A stretch of DNA of 64,000 bases from Winogradskyella sp. KYW1333 (GCF_003335675.1 NZ_QPHL01000012.1:1-64000), one strand, 5' to 3'. Positions 37,169 through 47,157 are shown, counted from the stretch's first letter. Program-made: numbers and translations. The notes: generated from the letters alone by a model not told the origin.

Positions 37169-38230
37169 TTAATTTAATAATGAATTTTCAAATGTCTTTT
37201 GCTCTTTAATCCAAGCATCAAATTCTTCTTGTGTTTCCACAACAATTTTCATTTGCATGTTATAATGTGATTTGCCACAAATTTTATTACATAGTAAAAG
37301 GTAATCAAATTCGTAAAGCAAATCTTGACCTGCTTCTTCAATCTCAGCCTGTCTTTCAACTCTTAATTCATTAATATTTTTTACTTTATTCTGAATATCT
37401 GGATTCTGACGCATTTCAGCGGTTGTTACTGTTGGTGTAAATGCAAACTGTGTTACCATACCAGGCACACAATTCATCTGAGCTCTAAAATGTGGCATAT
37501 AAGCTGAGTGCAATACATCTTGAGAACGCATCTTAAATAAGATTGGTTTTCCAACAGGAAGATGCAATTCTGTTACAATAACATCATCTTGGGCATTAGG
37601 ATCAGATTCATCAACTCCCAAAATATTAGCGTTATCAAGGTCAATCAATCTTACATTTGCCTTACCTAATACATTGTCATCTCCCCCATAACGCGCCTTC
37701 CAGTTAAATTGTTGCGCATATAATTCTACAATCATAGGATCCTTTTGTTCATCTACCGTCATAATATCATTCCATGTAAATAAACCATAAATAATTAATC
37801 CTGCTAATACAATCACAGGAATACCAGTCCAAATAGCTTCTAATGTATTGTTATCAGCATAGAATAATGCTTTTTTTCCTTTTTCACCTTTGTATTTGTA
37901 AGCAAAATAATGCAACAAAAATTGAGTTATAATCTGAACAATAAAAATTACTACAAATGATATAATCAAAAGATTATCAAGTCCAGGACCATGCTCAGAA
38001 GCAGAATTTGAAATTAAAGGTTGATCACCCAAATAAATAAAACTAACTATTGTAATCCCGTAGATAAAAACCAAAAATCCAAGCATTAAATAGCCATTAA
38101 TTCTATTGTCATTATCATCTGCAATCTGTGAATTTGAAGCGCCAACTTGAGCCAAATTAAAAATCTTTACCATCTGCCATATAGCAACGGCTACAAAGAG
38201 TACAATTAATATTGTTAATAAAGCAGTCAT
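37169..38230 (-). CDS. Cytochrome c oxidase subunit II
   Basis: CuA-bearing subunit that receives electrons from cytochrome c. It is 353 residues. Three hydrophobic segments are seen (about 3-20, 45-68 and 88-112), then an additional one near 135-150, followed by the cupredoxin domain. CuA ligands are in DVLHSAYMPHFRAQMN and LLCNKICGKSHYNMQMKI. A charged insert (about 280-305) breaks the domain. No haem-binding CxxCH is present, so this is not a caa3-type fused subunit; ActE or an ActA haem domain would supply electrons. It starts 25 bp after actF. Confidence 0.95.
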   Translation of the reverse strand: MTALLTILIVLFVAVAIWQMVKIFNLAQVGASNSQIADDNDNRINGYLMLGFLVFIYGITIVSFIYLGDQPLISNSASEHGPGLDNLLIISFVVIFIVQIITQFLLHYFAYKYKGEKGKKALFYADNNTLEAIWTGIPVIVLAGLIIYGLFTWNDIMTVDEQKDPMIVELYAQQFNWKARYGGDDNVLGKANVRLIDLDNANILGVDESDPNAQDDVIVTELHLPVGKPILFKMRSQDVLHSAYMPHFRAQMNCVPGMVTQFAFTPTVTTAEMRQNPDIQNKVKNINELRVERQAEIEEAGQDLLYEFDYLLLCNKICGKSHYNMQMKIVVETQEEFDAWIKEQKTFENSLLN

Positions 38231-38255
38231 TATCTTTTCTGTTCTTTTTTAATAA

Positions 38256-39644
38256 TTAATAATGGAAATGTTCACTTTCCTTAATAAATGGATTTCCTTT
38301 CGCCAGCAACGGTGCCTTCCCTAACGCAGTAAATACAATCCATAGGAATAAACCAGCAAATAATAAAATTGATCCTAATTCAGGAATTCCTATAAACCAC
38401 CTTTCACCCACTGTAGCAGGCATAATCATATTAAATACATCAATATAGTGCCCACATAGTATTACAATTCCAGCCATTATAACGAACCAGTTGATGCGCT
38501 TATAATCACTATTCATTAATAATAATAATGGGAAGATAAAGTTCATAGCTAACATCCCGAAGAATGGTAACTTATAATCTTCAATACGTGTAACGAAATA
38601 GGTCACCTCTTCTGGAATGTTTGAGTACCAAATAAGCATAAATTGAGAGAACCATAAGTAGGTCCAGAATATACTGATACCAAACATAAACTTAGCTAAA
38701 TCATGAATATGGCTATCATTAACAAATTCTAATAAACCTTTTGACTTAAGGTAAATTGAAATCATGGCAATGACAGTTATACCACTTACAAACATACTTG
38801 CAAATACGTACCATCCAAATAAAGTACTAAACCAGTGTGGGTCAACACTCATGATCCAATCCCATGACATCATAGATTCTGTATAGATATAGAATACTAA
38901 GAATGCAGCTGAAATTCTGAAGTTCTTTTTAAAATTCTTATTATCATCGGCTTTATCTTGTGCCAATGAGAATTTTCTAGAAAAATGTCTGTATAAAGAC
39001 CAACCTGAAATAAAAATAATACCTCTAATTACAAACCATGTTAGATTTAAATATCCTGATTTTCCTTGAATTAATTTATCATGTTCTACAACTTCAGGAT
39101 CCATCCAAACAAATAAATTATAATGTCCTATAGTACCTGATGCAACTGCAATTAATAATACTATTAGAGCTCCTGGTAAAACATAAGCTGTAATACCTTC
39201 CATAACTCTAAATAAGACGGGAGACCAGCCCGCTTGTGCAGCATACTGAATCGCATAAAACGCCAGAACACCTAATGCAATCATAAAGAAAAAGAAAGCT
39301 GCAACATAAAGTGCCGCCCAAGGTCTATTATGTATTTGATGAAGTACGTGCTCTTCATGACTCATTTCATGACCACCATCATGCGCTTCATCTCCATGTC
39401 CTTCTTCTGCATGTGACACAGATTCACCGTGAGCATCAGAATGAGATTCTTCACCGTGAGATGCAACTGAATGGTTGTCTGCATCACCATGATCTCCATG
39501 ATGAGCTTGATTAGCAAGATACTCAGAAATATTATCTTCATTCACCTTGTGAGAATCCATGAAGCCATAACCAACGCCTAATAATCCTAAGACTATTAAG
39601 ACGATAGCACTCATTTTTAATCGATTTGAAATTTTATATTCCAT
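38256..39644 (-). CDS. actF: Alternative complex III subunit ActF with His-rich loop
   Basis: Quinone-binding integral membrane subunit related to NrfD/ActC, 462 residues and about ten helices. It lacks cofactors; in solved complexes ActC and ActF are paired membrane subunits. Between helix 1 and helix 2 (about residues 47-108) lies a periplasmic low-complexity loop very rich in His, Glu, Asp and Ser, not needed for the family fold. The core motifs are FVIRGIIFISGW and MSVDPHWFSTLFGW. It starts 22 bp after actE. Confidence 0.9.
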   Translation of the reverse strand: MEYKISNRLKMSAIVLIVLGLLGVGYGFMDSHKVNEDNISEYLANQAHHGDHGDADNHSVASHGEESHSDAHGESVSHAEEGHGDEAHDGGHEMSHEEHVLHQIHNRPWAALYVAAFFFFMIALGVLAFYAIQYAAQAGWSPVLFRVMEGITAYVLPGALIVLLIAVASGTIGHYNLFVWMDPEVVEHDKLIQGKSGYLNLTWFVIRGIIFISGWSLYRHFSRKFSLAQDKADDNKNFKKNFRISAAFLVFYIYTESMMSWDWIMSVDPHWFSTLFGWYVFASMFVSGITVIAMISIYLKSKGLLEFVNDSHIHDLAKFMFGISIFWTYLWFSQFMLIWYSNIPEEVTYFVTRIEDYKLPFFGMLAMNFIFPLLLLMNSDYKRINWFVIMAGIVILCGHYIDVFNMIMPATVGERWFIGIPELGSILLFAGLFLWIVFTALGKAPLLAKGNPFIKESEHFHY

Positions 39645-39666
39645 TTATATAATCTTTATCTAAATC

Positions 39667-40227
39667 TTATTTTTCTAAATCTGCCTTAAGTTTCTCAACA
39701 TATGCCGTAACTTGCCATCTTTCTTCTTCATTCAACTGGTTGGCATAAGATCCCATTGTGTTTTTACCATAATAAATAACGTGGTAAATACTACCTGTTG
39801 TAATAGCTCTACCAGCATCATCGTAACTAGGAACACCTAATATCTTTTCACGTTGAACAAGTTTACCTTGTCCGTTACCCTTATTACCATGACAAATTCC
39901 ACAATACACATCGTATAATTCTTTACCTCTTGTAAAATCAACCTGTGTAGAATCTAATGGACTAGTCAAACTAGATTTAGCTTGTTCATATCCTTCGTTA
40001 GTATCTTCGATTTCATAAGGCATAAAATCACCTCTTGGTATTGTTCCTTCTGCAGGCAATTGTGCTTCAACGCCATTAGCAAATGCATCAGATTCTTGAT
40101 ATGCTTCATAACCAACTGGCTCATACATATTTGGCATGTATTGATAGTTTGGCCTAGAATTTTTTTGGCAAGATGTAAATCCAACCAACAAAATTGCAAC
40201 TACTATATATTTTGTGGCTATCTTCAT
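39667..40227 (-). CDS. actE: Alternative complex III monohaem cytochrome c lipoprotein ActE
   Basis: About 186 residues from ATG 40227, which lies one base after the actD stop; ATGs and TTG further upstream fall inside actD. The signal peptide ends at a lipobox (GFTSC), so it is an outer-leaflet-anchored lipoprotein. One haem site is present (CGICHG) in a class I cytochrome domain with a distal Met in NTMGSYANQL. It transfers electrons from the complex to the oxidase. Confidence 0.9.
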   Translation of the reverse strand: MKIATKYIVVAILLVGFTSCQKNSRPNYQYMPNMYEPVGYEAYQESDAFANGVEAQLPAEGTIPRGDFMPYEIEDTNEGYEQAKSSLTSPLDSTQVDFTRGKELYDVYCGICHGNKGNGQGKLVQREKILGVPSYDDAGRAITTGSIYHVIYYGKNTMGSYANQLNEEERWQVTAYVEKLKADLEK

Positions 40228-40228
40228 A

Positions 40229-40768
40229 TTAATGTGCATCTTCTTCTTTATCAACAATATTTATTTCTACAGCTCCAGTATCCTTTAATAATGAAGTTAA
40301 TTCACTTTCGTTATTATGAACAGTAACCTCCATTAAGAAATGATCATCTGTGGTTCTTGGATCCGGGTTTTCAGCTTTTTTAAATGGCCACATTCTACTT
40401 CTCAAATAAAATGTTATTACCATTAAGTGAGCTGCAAAGAATACGGTAAGCTCAAACATAATAGGTACAAAGGCTGGCATATTCTCTAAATAACTAAAAC
40501 TTGGTTTACCACCAATATCTTGTGGCCAATCTTTTATCATTATGAAATTCATCATCACAATTGCCACCGTTAAGCCAACACAACCATACATAAATGATGT
40601 AATCGCGATACGCGTTGGTGCTAATCCCATTGCCTTATCTAGTCCATGAACTGGAAAAGGTGTATATATTTCTTCAATGTGATGATTCTCTGCCTTAACC
40701 TTTTTAACGGCTGACATTAACACATCGTCATCTGTATAAATAGCATGAATTACTTTTGAAGCTTCCAT
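40229..40768 (-). CDS. actD: Alternative complex III subunit ActD (DUF3341)
   Basis: A 179-residue peripheral/membrane subunit with two helices (about 56-78 and 92-115) and the DUF3341 start (AIYTDDDVLMSAVKKVK, IEEIYTPFPVHGLDKAMGL). It stabilises the complex and carries no cofactor. It ends next to actE and starts 8 bp after actC. Confidence 0.93.
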   Translation of the reverse strand: MEASKVIHAIYTDDDVLMSAVKKVKAENHHIEEIYTPFPVHGLDKAMGLAPTRIAITSFMYGCVGLTVAIVMMNFIMIKDWPQDIGGKPSFSYLENMPAFVPIMFELTVFFAAHLMVITFYLRSRMWPFKKAENPDPRTTDDHFLMEVTVHNNESELTSLLKDTGAVEINIVDKEEDAH

Positions 40769-40776
40769 AGACTATA

Positions 40777-42522
40777 TTAGTTATTTAATAAGTTTTTAGC
40801 TTGTCCTGCCCAATCATCACGTTCTGCCCTGCCAGGGAAAGAACCTGTTATTGAATCTAACAAGTCATATTCTGTTTTTGTCATCTTACTTACCTGTAAG
40901 AATTTGTAAATTCCAATACTATTAAGTACTTGTTCCATTTTAGGACCAACACCACTAATTTTCTTAAGATCATCAGCCGTTTGGGTTGATGCATCAAAGG
41001 ATCCAATAGTTCCTATTAGGTTATTAACCTTTTCTGTATTATCACCGCTATCATTTGCTTTAGTTTCTGCCACAGTTGGTACAACTATACCATTTGTTTT
41101 AGATGTTCTTGCATCTGCTCCTGTACCAACTAAACTTTCACCACCTTCTCTTAAACGCTTATAACGCTCTCCGGAAGATTTTAAAATTGTCTTCACCTCT
41201 GCCTGAGCTATAACTGGGAATGTACGGGAGTATAATAAGAATAGTACAAAGAAGAAACCTATTGTTCCAATAAAAATTCCAATATCAACAAAAGTAGGAG
41301 AGAACATTGTCCAAGATGATGGCAAGTAATCTCTATGTAATGATGTTACGATAATTACAAATCTTTCAAACCACATTCCAATATTCACTACAATAGAAAT
41401 AAAGAATGAGAACATAATACTTGTTCTTAATTTCTTAAACCACATGAACTGTGGAGAGAATACGTTACACGTCATCATTGCCCAGTATGCCCACCAGTAT
41501 GGTCCTGTTGCTCTGTTTAAGAATGCATATTGCTCATATTCAACACCAGAATACCATGCAATAAATAACTCAGTAATATATGCTACACCAACGATTGAAC
41601 CCGTAATCATAATTACAATGTTCATTAATTCAATATGCTGTACTGTGATATAATCTTCAAGGTTACAAACTTTTCTCATTATAATAAGTAAGGTGTTTAC
41701 CATTGCAAACCCAGAGAATATTGCACCTGCTACGAAGTAAGGTGGGAATATAGTTGTATGCCAACCAGGAATCACCGAAGTTGCGAAGTCGAATGATACG
41801 ATTGTATGTACAGAGAGTACTAATGGTGTTGCTAAACCTGCAAGGACCAATGATACTTCTTCAAAACGTTGCCAATCTTTTGCTCTACCTGACCATCCAA
41901 AACTTAATAAAGAATAAATCTTCTTCTGAAATGGTCTAACAGCTCTATCTCTTATCATTGCAAAATCAGGTAGTAGTCCTGTCCACCAGAACACTAATGA
42001 AACTGACAAATAGGTAGAAATTGCAAATACATCCCATAATAACGGAGAGTTGAAATTCACCCATAAGGAGCCAAATTGATTTGGTATAGGCAATACCCAG
42101 TACGCTAACCACGGACGACCCATATGAATAATTGGGAATAGTCCAGCTTGGATTACCGAGAAAATGGTCATCGCTTCAGCAGAACGGTTAATTGCCATTC
42201 TCCATTTTTGACGGAATAATAAAAGTACAGCAGAAATAAGTGTTCCTGCGTGACCAATACCTACCCACCAAACGAAGTTAGTAATATCCCAAGCCCAGTT
42301 AACAGTCTTATTAAGACCCCAAACTCCAATACCTGTGGAGATGGTATAAATAATACAACCTATTCCCCAAAGAAACGCGACCAAGGAGATGCTGAATACT
42401 ATCCACCATGCTTTGTTGGCTTTGCCTTCAACTGGACGAGCTACATCAACAGTAACATCGTGATATGATTTTTCTCCAGTTACTAAAGGTCTTCTAATAG
42501 GTGCTTCGTAATGAGACGCCAT
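40777..42522 (-). CDS. actC: Alternative complex III subunit ActC (NrfD-like) with C-terminal helix-hairpin-helix domain
   Basis: Membrane subunit of 581 residues that forms the quinol site. The NrfD core (about 45-445) has about ten helices with motifs WAWDITNFVWWVGIGHAGTL and SFDFATSVIPGWHTTIFPPYF. The C-terminal about 65 residues (about 516-581) form a separate helix-hairpin-helix unit (DDLKKISGVGPKMEQVLNSIG, then FPGRAERDDWAGQAKNLL) of the type annotated as a 5'-nuclease-like or DUF4332/NADH-dehydrogenase-linked domain. The linker is polar. This tail is not part of the NrfD fold. Confidence 0.92.
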   Translation of the reverse strand: MASHYEAPIRRPLVTGEKSYHDVTVDVARPVEGKANKAWWIVFSISLVAFLWGIGCIIYTISTGIGVWGLNKTVNWAWDITNFVWWVGIGHAGTLISAVLLLFRQKWRMAINRSAEAMTIFSVIQAGLFPIIHMGRPWLAYWVLPIPNQFGSLWVNFNSPLLWDVFAISTYLSVSLVFWWTGLLPDFAMIRDRAVRPFQKKIYSLLSFGWSGRAKDWQRFEEVSLVLAGLATPLVLSVHTIVSFDFATSVIPGWHTTIFPPYFVAGAIFSGFAMVNTLLIIMRKVCNLEDYITVQHIELMNIVIMITGSIVGVAYITELFIAWYSGVEYEQYAFLNRATGPYWWAYWAMMTCNVFSPQFMWFKKLRTSIMFSFFISIVVNIGMWFERFVIIVTSLHRDYLPSSWTMFSPTFVDIGIFIGTIGFFFVLFLLYSRTFPVIAQAEVKTILKSSGERYKRLREGGESLVGTGADARTSKTNGIVVPTVAETKANDSGDNTEKVNNLIGTIGSFDASTQTADDLKKISGVGPKMEQVLNSIGIYKFLQVSKMTKTEYDLLDSITGSFPGRAERDDWAGQAKNLLNN

Positions 42523-42549
42523 AATTATATAATTGATTCTTTAATTTAT

Positions 42550-45500
42550 TTATGCTTTAGCTGTATTCCTTACTTTCGTTTGATAAACCACATTTGGTTT
42601 AGTACCAACATGTTCAAGTAAGTGATAAGCTCTATTATCTTCTTTTAAAGTGGCTATTTGGCTGTCTTTATCATTTATGTCACCGAATACCATAGCACTA
42701 TTTCCACAAGCTGCAGAACATGCTGTTTGAAATTCTCCATCTTTAATTTCACGCCCATCACGCTTTGCATCTAAAATGGTCTTCTGAGTCTTTTGGATAC
42801 AGAATGAACATTTCTCCATTACACCTCTTGAACGTACCGTAACATCTGGATTCAACACCATACGGCCTAAATCGTCATTCATGTAATAATCAAACTCATC
42901 ATTCTTATTGTATAAGAACCAATTGAATCGACGTACTTTATAAGGACAGTTGTTTGCACAGTAACGTGTACCAACACATCTGTTATATGCCATGTGGTTT
43001 TGACCTTGACGCCCGTGAGCAGTGGCTGCAACAGGACAAACTGTTTCACAAGGAGCGTGATTACAATGTTGGCACATTACAGGTTGAAAAGCTACTTGTG
43101 GGTTATCCGCTGGTCTTTCCATTTCACCAAATTCGCTTAATGAGCTTCCTAAACCAGAAATGTTGTCTTTCTTCTTATTATCGCCTTCAAATGATTCTTC
43201 AGAAGAATAATACCTATCAATTCTTAACCAGTGCATATCTCTACTGCGTCTCATTTCTGTCTTACCTACAACTGGTACATTGTTCTCAGCATGACAAGCA
43301 ATTACACATGCTCCGCATCCTGTACATGCATTCAAGTCTATGGAAAGGTTAAAATGATGACCGATAGAACGATCGAACTCATCCCATAAATCTACCTCTG
43401 GGGAAGTTACAGGAGTTTCAATATGATTTAAAGATACCTCAGGAACTTTATTCCAAACTTTTTTATCCTTGGTATTAAATACTTCTAATGTTGTTTCTTT
43501 AATAATGTCACCACGACCCATTAAAGTATTATGTAATTGTACACATGCAAACTCGTGCATTCCAGATACCTTACTAATACTAACATTTTGAACCGTACTA
43601 AAGTTTTGGTATAAAGGATATGCATTAACTCCTGTTTGCATTTCTGATTTCAACCCTGCCGTTCTACCATATCCCAAAGATAAACCTACAGACCCTTTAG
43701 CTTGACCAGGTTGAACGATAACTGGGACATTGGATATTGTCACACCATTCACAGTAATATCTGCATAACTACCATTTAGACCTCCATTAGCAACATTTTC
43801 ATTTACTAAGCCCATTGAATCAGCATCAGACTTGGATACTGTTAAATAATTATCCCAAGTTGTTCTAGTAATAGGATCAGGGAATTCTTGAAGCCATGGA
43901 TTATTTGCCTGTTGACCATCACCCATACCTACTTTTGTGTAGAGTGATAATTCTAAATCACCTCCTTTTGCAGAAGATGCTAAGGCCACAGCAGCATTTG
44001 TGCTTGGTGTTTCAATAGTTTCATCAACCACAGTTTGAGAACTATTCTCGCTTGAAGATTCAGCAATAAAGTATCCATTTTGAACAGCATTATTAAAAGA
44101 CTCACCTCCAAGAATATCAGCCGTCCAAACTTCTTTAATATAATCTCTGTATGAAGAAGCATTTCCATTCCATGCTAATAGTACTTCCTGAAATTGTTTT
44201 GTATCAAATAAAGGACGGATAGTTGGTTGCATCATTGAATAATGCCCAGATTTCGTTTCTACATCTCCCCAAGATTCTAAGAAATGAGGCGCTGCAGCAA
44301 TATATTGGCAATTGCTAGACGTTTCGTCTTGCTTCATAGAAAACGCAACTGAAACATCTGTTTTTGCTAATCCTTCCGCAAAGTCTGAAGCATTTGGTAA
44401 TGTATACATTGGATTAACACCATAGGTTATAAGTGCTCCAACTTTACCCGCTTTCATATCAGCAACTAACTGCATTACTGCTTTATTATTACCCTGTCTT
44501 GTTTTTATCGTTGTTTTTGAATCAAAAGCTTTACTGTTTAAATATTCATTTAATTCTAAAACTACTGTCTGTGCATTAACATCTTGTATTCCAGTTACAA
44601 CAACTCCATTACTACCTGCCGCACTTAATTCTTTTGCAGCAGCCTTAACTGCACTATCAATAGCTCCAGGTAAATTAGCTCCACCTGAAGAATTGCCAGT
44701 TACATAGCTATATAGTTTAGCAAGTGCTAATCTTTGCTCACTTGGTTTTAATGGTACTCTTTCGTCAGCGTTGGCACCTGTAAGAGACATATTTGATTCA
44801 AATTGAATATGACGAGACATTTTCCCATGATCTGGAATACGTCCTTTGGCATAGCCAGAATCAAATCCTCCACCTTGCCAATCTCCCAAGAAATCGGCCC
44901 CAACAGAAACAATGGTTTTAGCTTTAGAGAAATCATAATTGGCCATTCCTCTTGAACCATATTTTGCCTGATATGCATCCAAAGTAGCAGACTCAGAAAC
45001 TGCATCATAAACAACATGACGAACATTACCATACTTCTCAGTAAACTCCCCTATCAGTTTATGGGTAGAAGGACTTGCTATAGTTTGTGTTAACAAAACA
45101 ATCTCCTTGCCATCAGCAAGGGAACTTAACTTTTTAGAAGTTTCAGACATAAATGAACTCCAAGAAATCTCGGTATCACTTTTCATTGGCGACTTAACTC
45201 TCAAACTGTCGTAAAGTCCTAAAATTGAAGCGTTAACTCTTGCATTTGCCGTCCCATTAGTGACAACATCTGTATTATTCTCAATTTTAATTGGGCGACC
45301 TTCTCGTGTTTTTACCAAAATACTTGCAAAATCATAACCGTTTGCTATTGTTGTAGCGTAATAGTTTGCAACACCGGGAATAATTTCCGTTGGCTGAACT
45401 ACATAAGGTATTGATTTAATTACAGGGCCCTCACATGCAGCAAGAGATGCGGCAGCGGTACTAAACCCAACGTATTTTAAGAAATCACGACGCGATGTAG

Positions 45501-45645
45501 ATGAAGATTCTAATGATTCTTTATCTCCTAAAAATTCATCCGTTGGAATCTCTTCCACAAATTCATTTTGTTGTAGCGTCTCAACAATAGAGCTGTTTTC
45601 ATTTAGCTCTTCAACACTTTTCCAGTATTTCTTGTTTGATGACAT
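42550..45645 (-). CDS. actB: Alternative complex III subunit ActB (molybdopterin-like + Fe-S ferredoxin domain)
   Basis: A 1031-residue fusion of a molybdopterin-oxidoreductase-like domain, which in this complex has no molybdenum cofactor, and a C-terminal ferredoxin domain. A variant Tat signal is seen (SRRDFLKYVGFSTAAASLAAC at about 51-71), ending in a possible lipobox Cys. Four iron-sulfur cysteine motifs follow after about residue 760: CTGCGACVIACHAENN, CQHCNHAPCETVCPV, CVGTRYCANNCPY and CSFCIQK...CSAACG. It relays electrons between quinol site and ActA. Starts 32 bp after actA. Confidence 0.95.
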   Translation of the reverse strand: MSSNKKYWKSVEELNENSSIVETLQQNEFVEEIPTDEFLGDKESLESSSTSRRDFLKYVGFSTAAASLAACEGPVIKSIPYVVQPTEIIPGVANYYATTIANGYDFASILVKTREGRPIKIENNTDVVTNGTANARVNASILGLYDSLRVKSPMKSDTEISWSSFMSETSKKLSSLADGKEIVLLTQTIASPSTHKLIGEFTEKYGNVRHVVYDAVSESATLDAYQAKYGSRGMANYDFSKAKTIVSVGADFLGDWQGGGFDSGYAKGRIPDHGKMSRHIQFESNMSLTGANADERVPLKPSEQRLALAKLYSYVTGNSSGGANLPGAIDSAVKAAAKELSAAGSNGVVVTGIQDVNAQTVVLELNEYLNSKAFDSKTTIKTRQGNNKAVMQLVADMKAGKVGALITYGVNPMYTLPNASDFAEGLAKTDVSVAFSMKQDETSSNCQYIAAAPHFLESWGDVETKSGHYSMMQPTIRPLFDTKQFQEVLLAWNGNASSYRDYIKEVWTADILGGESFNNAVQNGYFIAESSSENSSQTVVDETIETPSTNAAVALASSAKGGDLELSLYTKVGMGDGQQANNPWLQEFPDPITRTTWDNYLTVSKSDADSMGLVNENVANGGLNGSYADITVNGVTISNVPVIVQPGQAKGSVGLSLGYGRTAGLKSEMQTGVNAYPLYQNFSTVQNVSISKVSGMHEFACVQLHNTLMGRGDIIKETTLEVFNTKDKKVWNKVPEVSLNHIETPVTSPEVDLWDEFDRSIGHHFNLSIDLNACTGCGACVIACHAENNVPVVGKTEMRRSRDMHWLRIDRYYSSEESFEGDNKKKDNISGLGSSLSEFGEMERPADNPQVAFQPVMCQHCNHAPCETVCPVAATAHGRQGQNHMAYNRCVGTRYCANNCPYKVRRFNWFLYNKNDEFDYYMNDDLGRMVLNPDVTVRSRGVMEKCSFCIQKTQKTILDAKRDGREIKDGEFQTACSAACGNSAMVFGDINDKDSQIATLKEDNRAYHLLEHVGTKPNVVYQTKVRNTAKA

Positions 45646-45677
45646 ATAATTCTGAATTACTTCTTAATTTCTTTGTA

Positions 45678-46964
45678 TTAATAATGACACTTACCACATT
45701 CTAAACCTCCCATTTGAGCAGCTGTTAGTTGCTCAACACCATATTTCTTAGAAAGTTGTTCGTGTATTTTAGTATAATATCCATTATCCTTAACCTTCAC
45801 ATTTGTTTCTCTATGACAATTGATACACCAACCCATAGTTAATGGAGAATGCTGGTACATAATTTCCATTTCCTCTACCGGTCCATGACATGTTTGACAC
45901 TCTATACCTGCAACCGAAACGTGCTGAGAATGATTGAAATATGCAAAATCTGGTAAATTATGAATGCGAATCCATTTTACTGGCTGTGTTTCACCAGTGT
46001 ATCCAGTTCCATCCCATCCAACTGCCTCATATAATTTTTGGATTTCAGCATTGTAGTCTACACCATATTCTTTAATACCTTCTTGCTGTGTTTCTGCCGC
46101 AACCTCACCGATAGCCTTATGACAGTTCATACAAATATTTAAAGCAGGTATACCAGAGTGCTTACTAACTCTTGCAGAAGAATGACAATATTTACAATCA
46201 ATAGCATTATCACCAGCATGTATCCTATGTGAATAATGAATTGGCTGAACTGGTTCATAACCTTGATTTATACCTACTTGCATCAAATAACCATATACAA
46301 AATATCCACTTGCTAATAAAAAAAATATTGCAGTTACTAAAACTAAGAATTGATTTTGGATGAAGGCTTTCCATATAGGTGTGCGCTTCTCTTCAACAAC
46401 GGTCTCTATTCCTTTTGCTTCAGCAAAACGATTTAACGTTCGTTTTACTAAAATAAGGGCCAATGCCAATAGGGCAAATAACACAGCTAACGCACCTAAA
46501 ATAAGATTGTTTGAAATACCTGGCTCTTGAACTATAACATCTGCACCTGCATCAACTACAACAGGGGCTGGTGGTGGAGCAGCCGTGTAGGCTAAAATAT
46601 TCGTGATATCTTGATCACTTAATTGTGGAAATGCATTCATCGCAACTTGATTCCACTCGTTATAAATCTTGTTCGCATAAGTATCACCAGATTTAATCAA
46701 AGCCGAACTATTACGAATCCAATTATTAATCCATTCTCTGTCTAATCCTTCTTCCTCTATTAATCGCTGCTCAACGTTTGCTAACGCAGGCCCTGTCATT
46801 GGTTTGTTTAATTTATGACAAGCGGCACAATTGGCGTTGAATAAAGATTTTCCTTGAGCTACATCCCCTTCTTGGGCGCTTAGTGAAGTTGAAACCGTAA
46901 GTAATATTATAAAACCGAGACTAAGAATCTTTGAGGTTAAATTACGGCAGATAACGTGTTTCAT
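45678..46964 (-). CDS. actA: Alternative complex III multihaem cytochrome c ActA, with extra N-terminal haem domain
   Basis: A 428-residue exported cytochrome. After a signal peptide (about 1-30) comes a class I cytochrome domain (CAACH, about 46) and a membrane helix (about 150-170), a second helix (about 195-220), then the pentahaem ActA domain with CKYCH, CMNCH, CQTCH, CINCH and CGKCH. The total is six CxxCH sites where canonical ActA has five. It is the first gene of the act-cox operon, with a promoter at 47046-47053. Confidence 0.93.
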   Translation of the reverse strand: MKHVICRNLTSKILSLGFIILLTVSTSLSAQEGDVAQGKSLFNANCAACHKLNKPMTGPALANVEQRLIEEEGLDREWINNWIRNSSALIKSGDTYANKIYNEWNQVAMNAFPQLSDQDITNILAYTAAPPPAPVVVDAGADVIVQEPGISNNLILGALAVLFALLALALILVKRTLNRFAEAKGIETVVEEKRTPIWKAFIQNQFLVLVTAIFFLLASGYFVYGYLMQVGINQGYEPVQPIHYSHRIHAGDNAIDCKYCHSSARVSKHSGIPALNICMNCHKAIGEVAAETQQEGIKEYGVDYNAEIQKLYEAVGWDGTGYTGETQPVKWIRIHNLPDFAYFNHSQHVSVAGIECQTCHGPVEEMEIMYQHSPLTMGWCINCHRETNVKVKDNGYYTKIHEQLSKKYGVEQLTAAQMGGLECGKCHY

Positions 46965-47045
46965 ATTTTAAGTTGAATTATCTTCTAAACTTTGGTATGA
47001 TTTTTTCTATAAATAGAACAAAAATCATGTTTGCAAAAACTCCCG

Positions 47046-47053
47046 CAAAAGTA
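47046..47053 (-). promoter_or_regulatory. Promoter of the act-cox operon
   Basis: TACTTTTG on the minus strand matches the -7 consensus, giving a leader of about 75 bases before actA. No clear -33 TTTG was found. The 210-bp intergenic region is shared with the divergent SPOR gene. Confidence 0.6.
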
Positions 47054-47149
47054 AGATATAAAGTCGATTTTAGAAATCTTAGAGAAGTGTTAATATATAA
47101 TTTATAATTATTCTAAATAAGTTTTTAAAATCAAATTCATTCAATGTTA

Positions 47150-47157
47150 TACCTTTG
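47150..47157 (+). promoter_or_regulatory. Promoter of the SPOR-domain gene
   Basis: TACCTTTG matches TAnnTTTG, ending 17 bases before ATG 47175, so the leader is about 10 bases. Confidence 0.65.

Noticed and set aside
39667-40257. Longer start of actE at 40257
   Set aside because: The first codon is TTG inside actD; ATG 40227 gives a clean lipoprotein signal.
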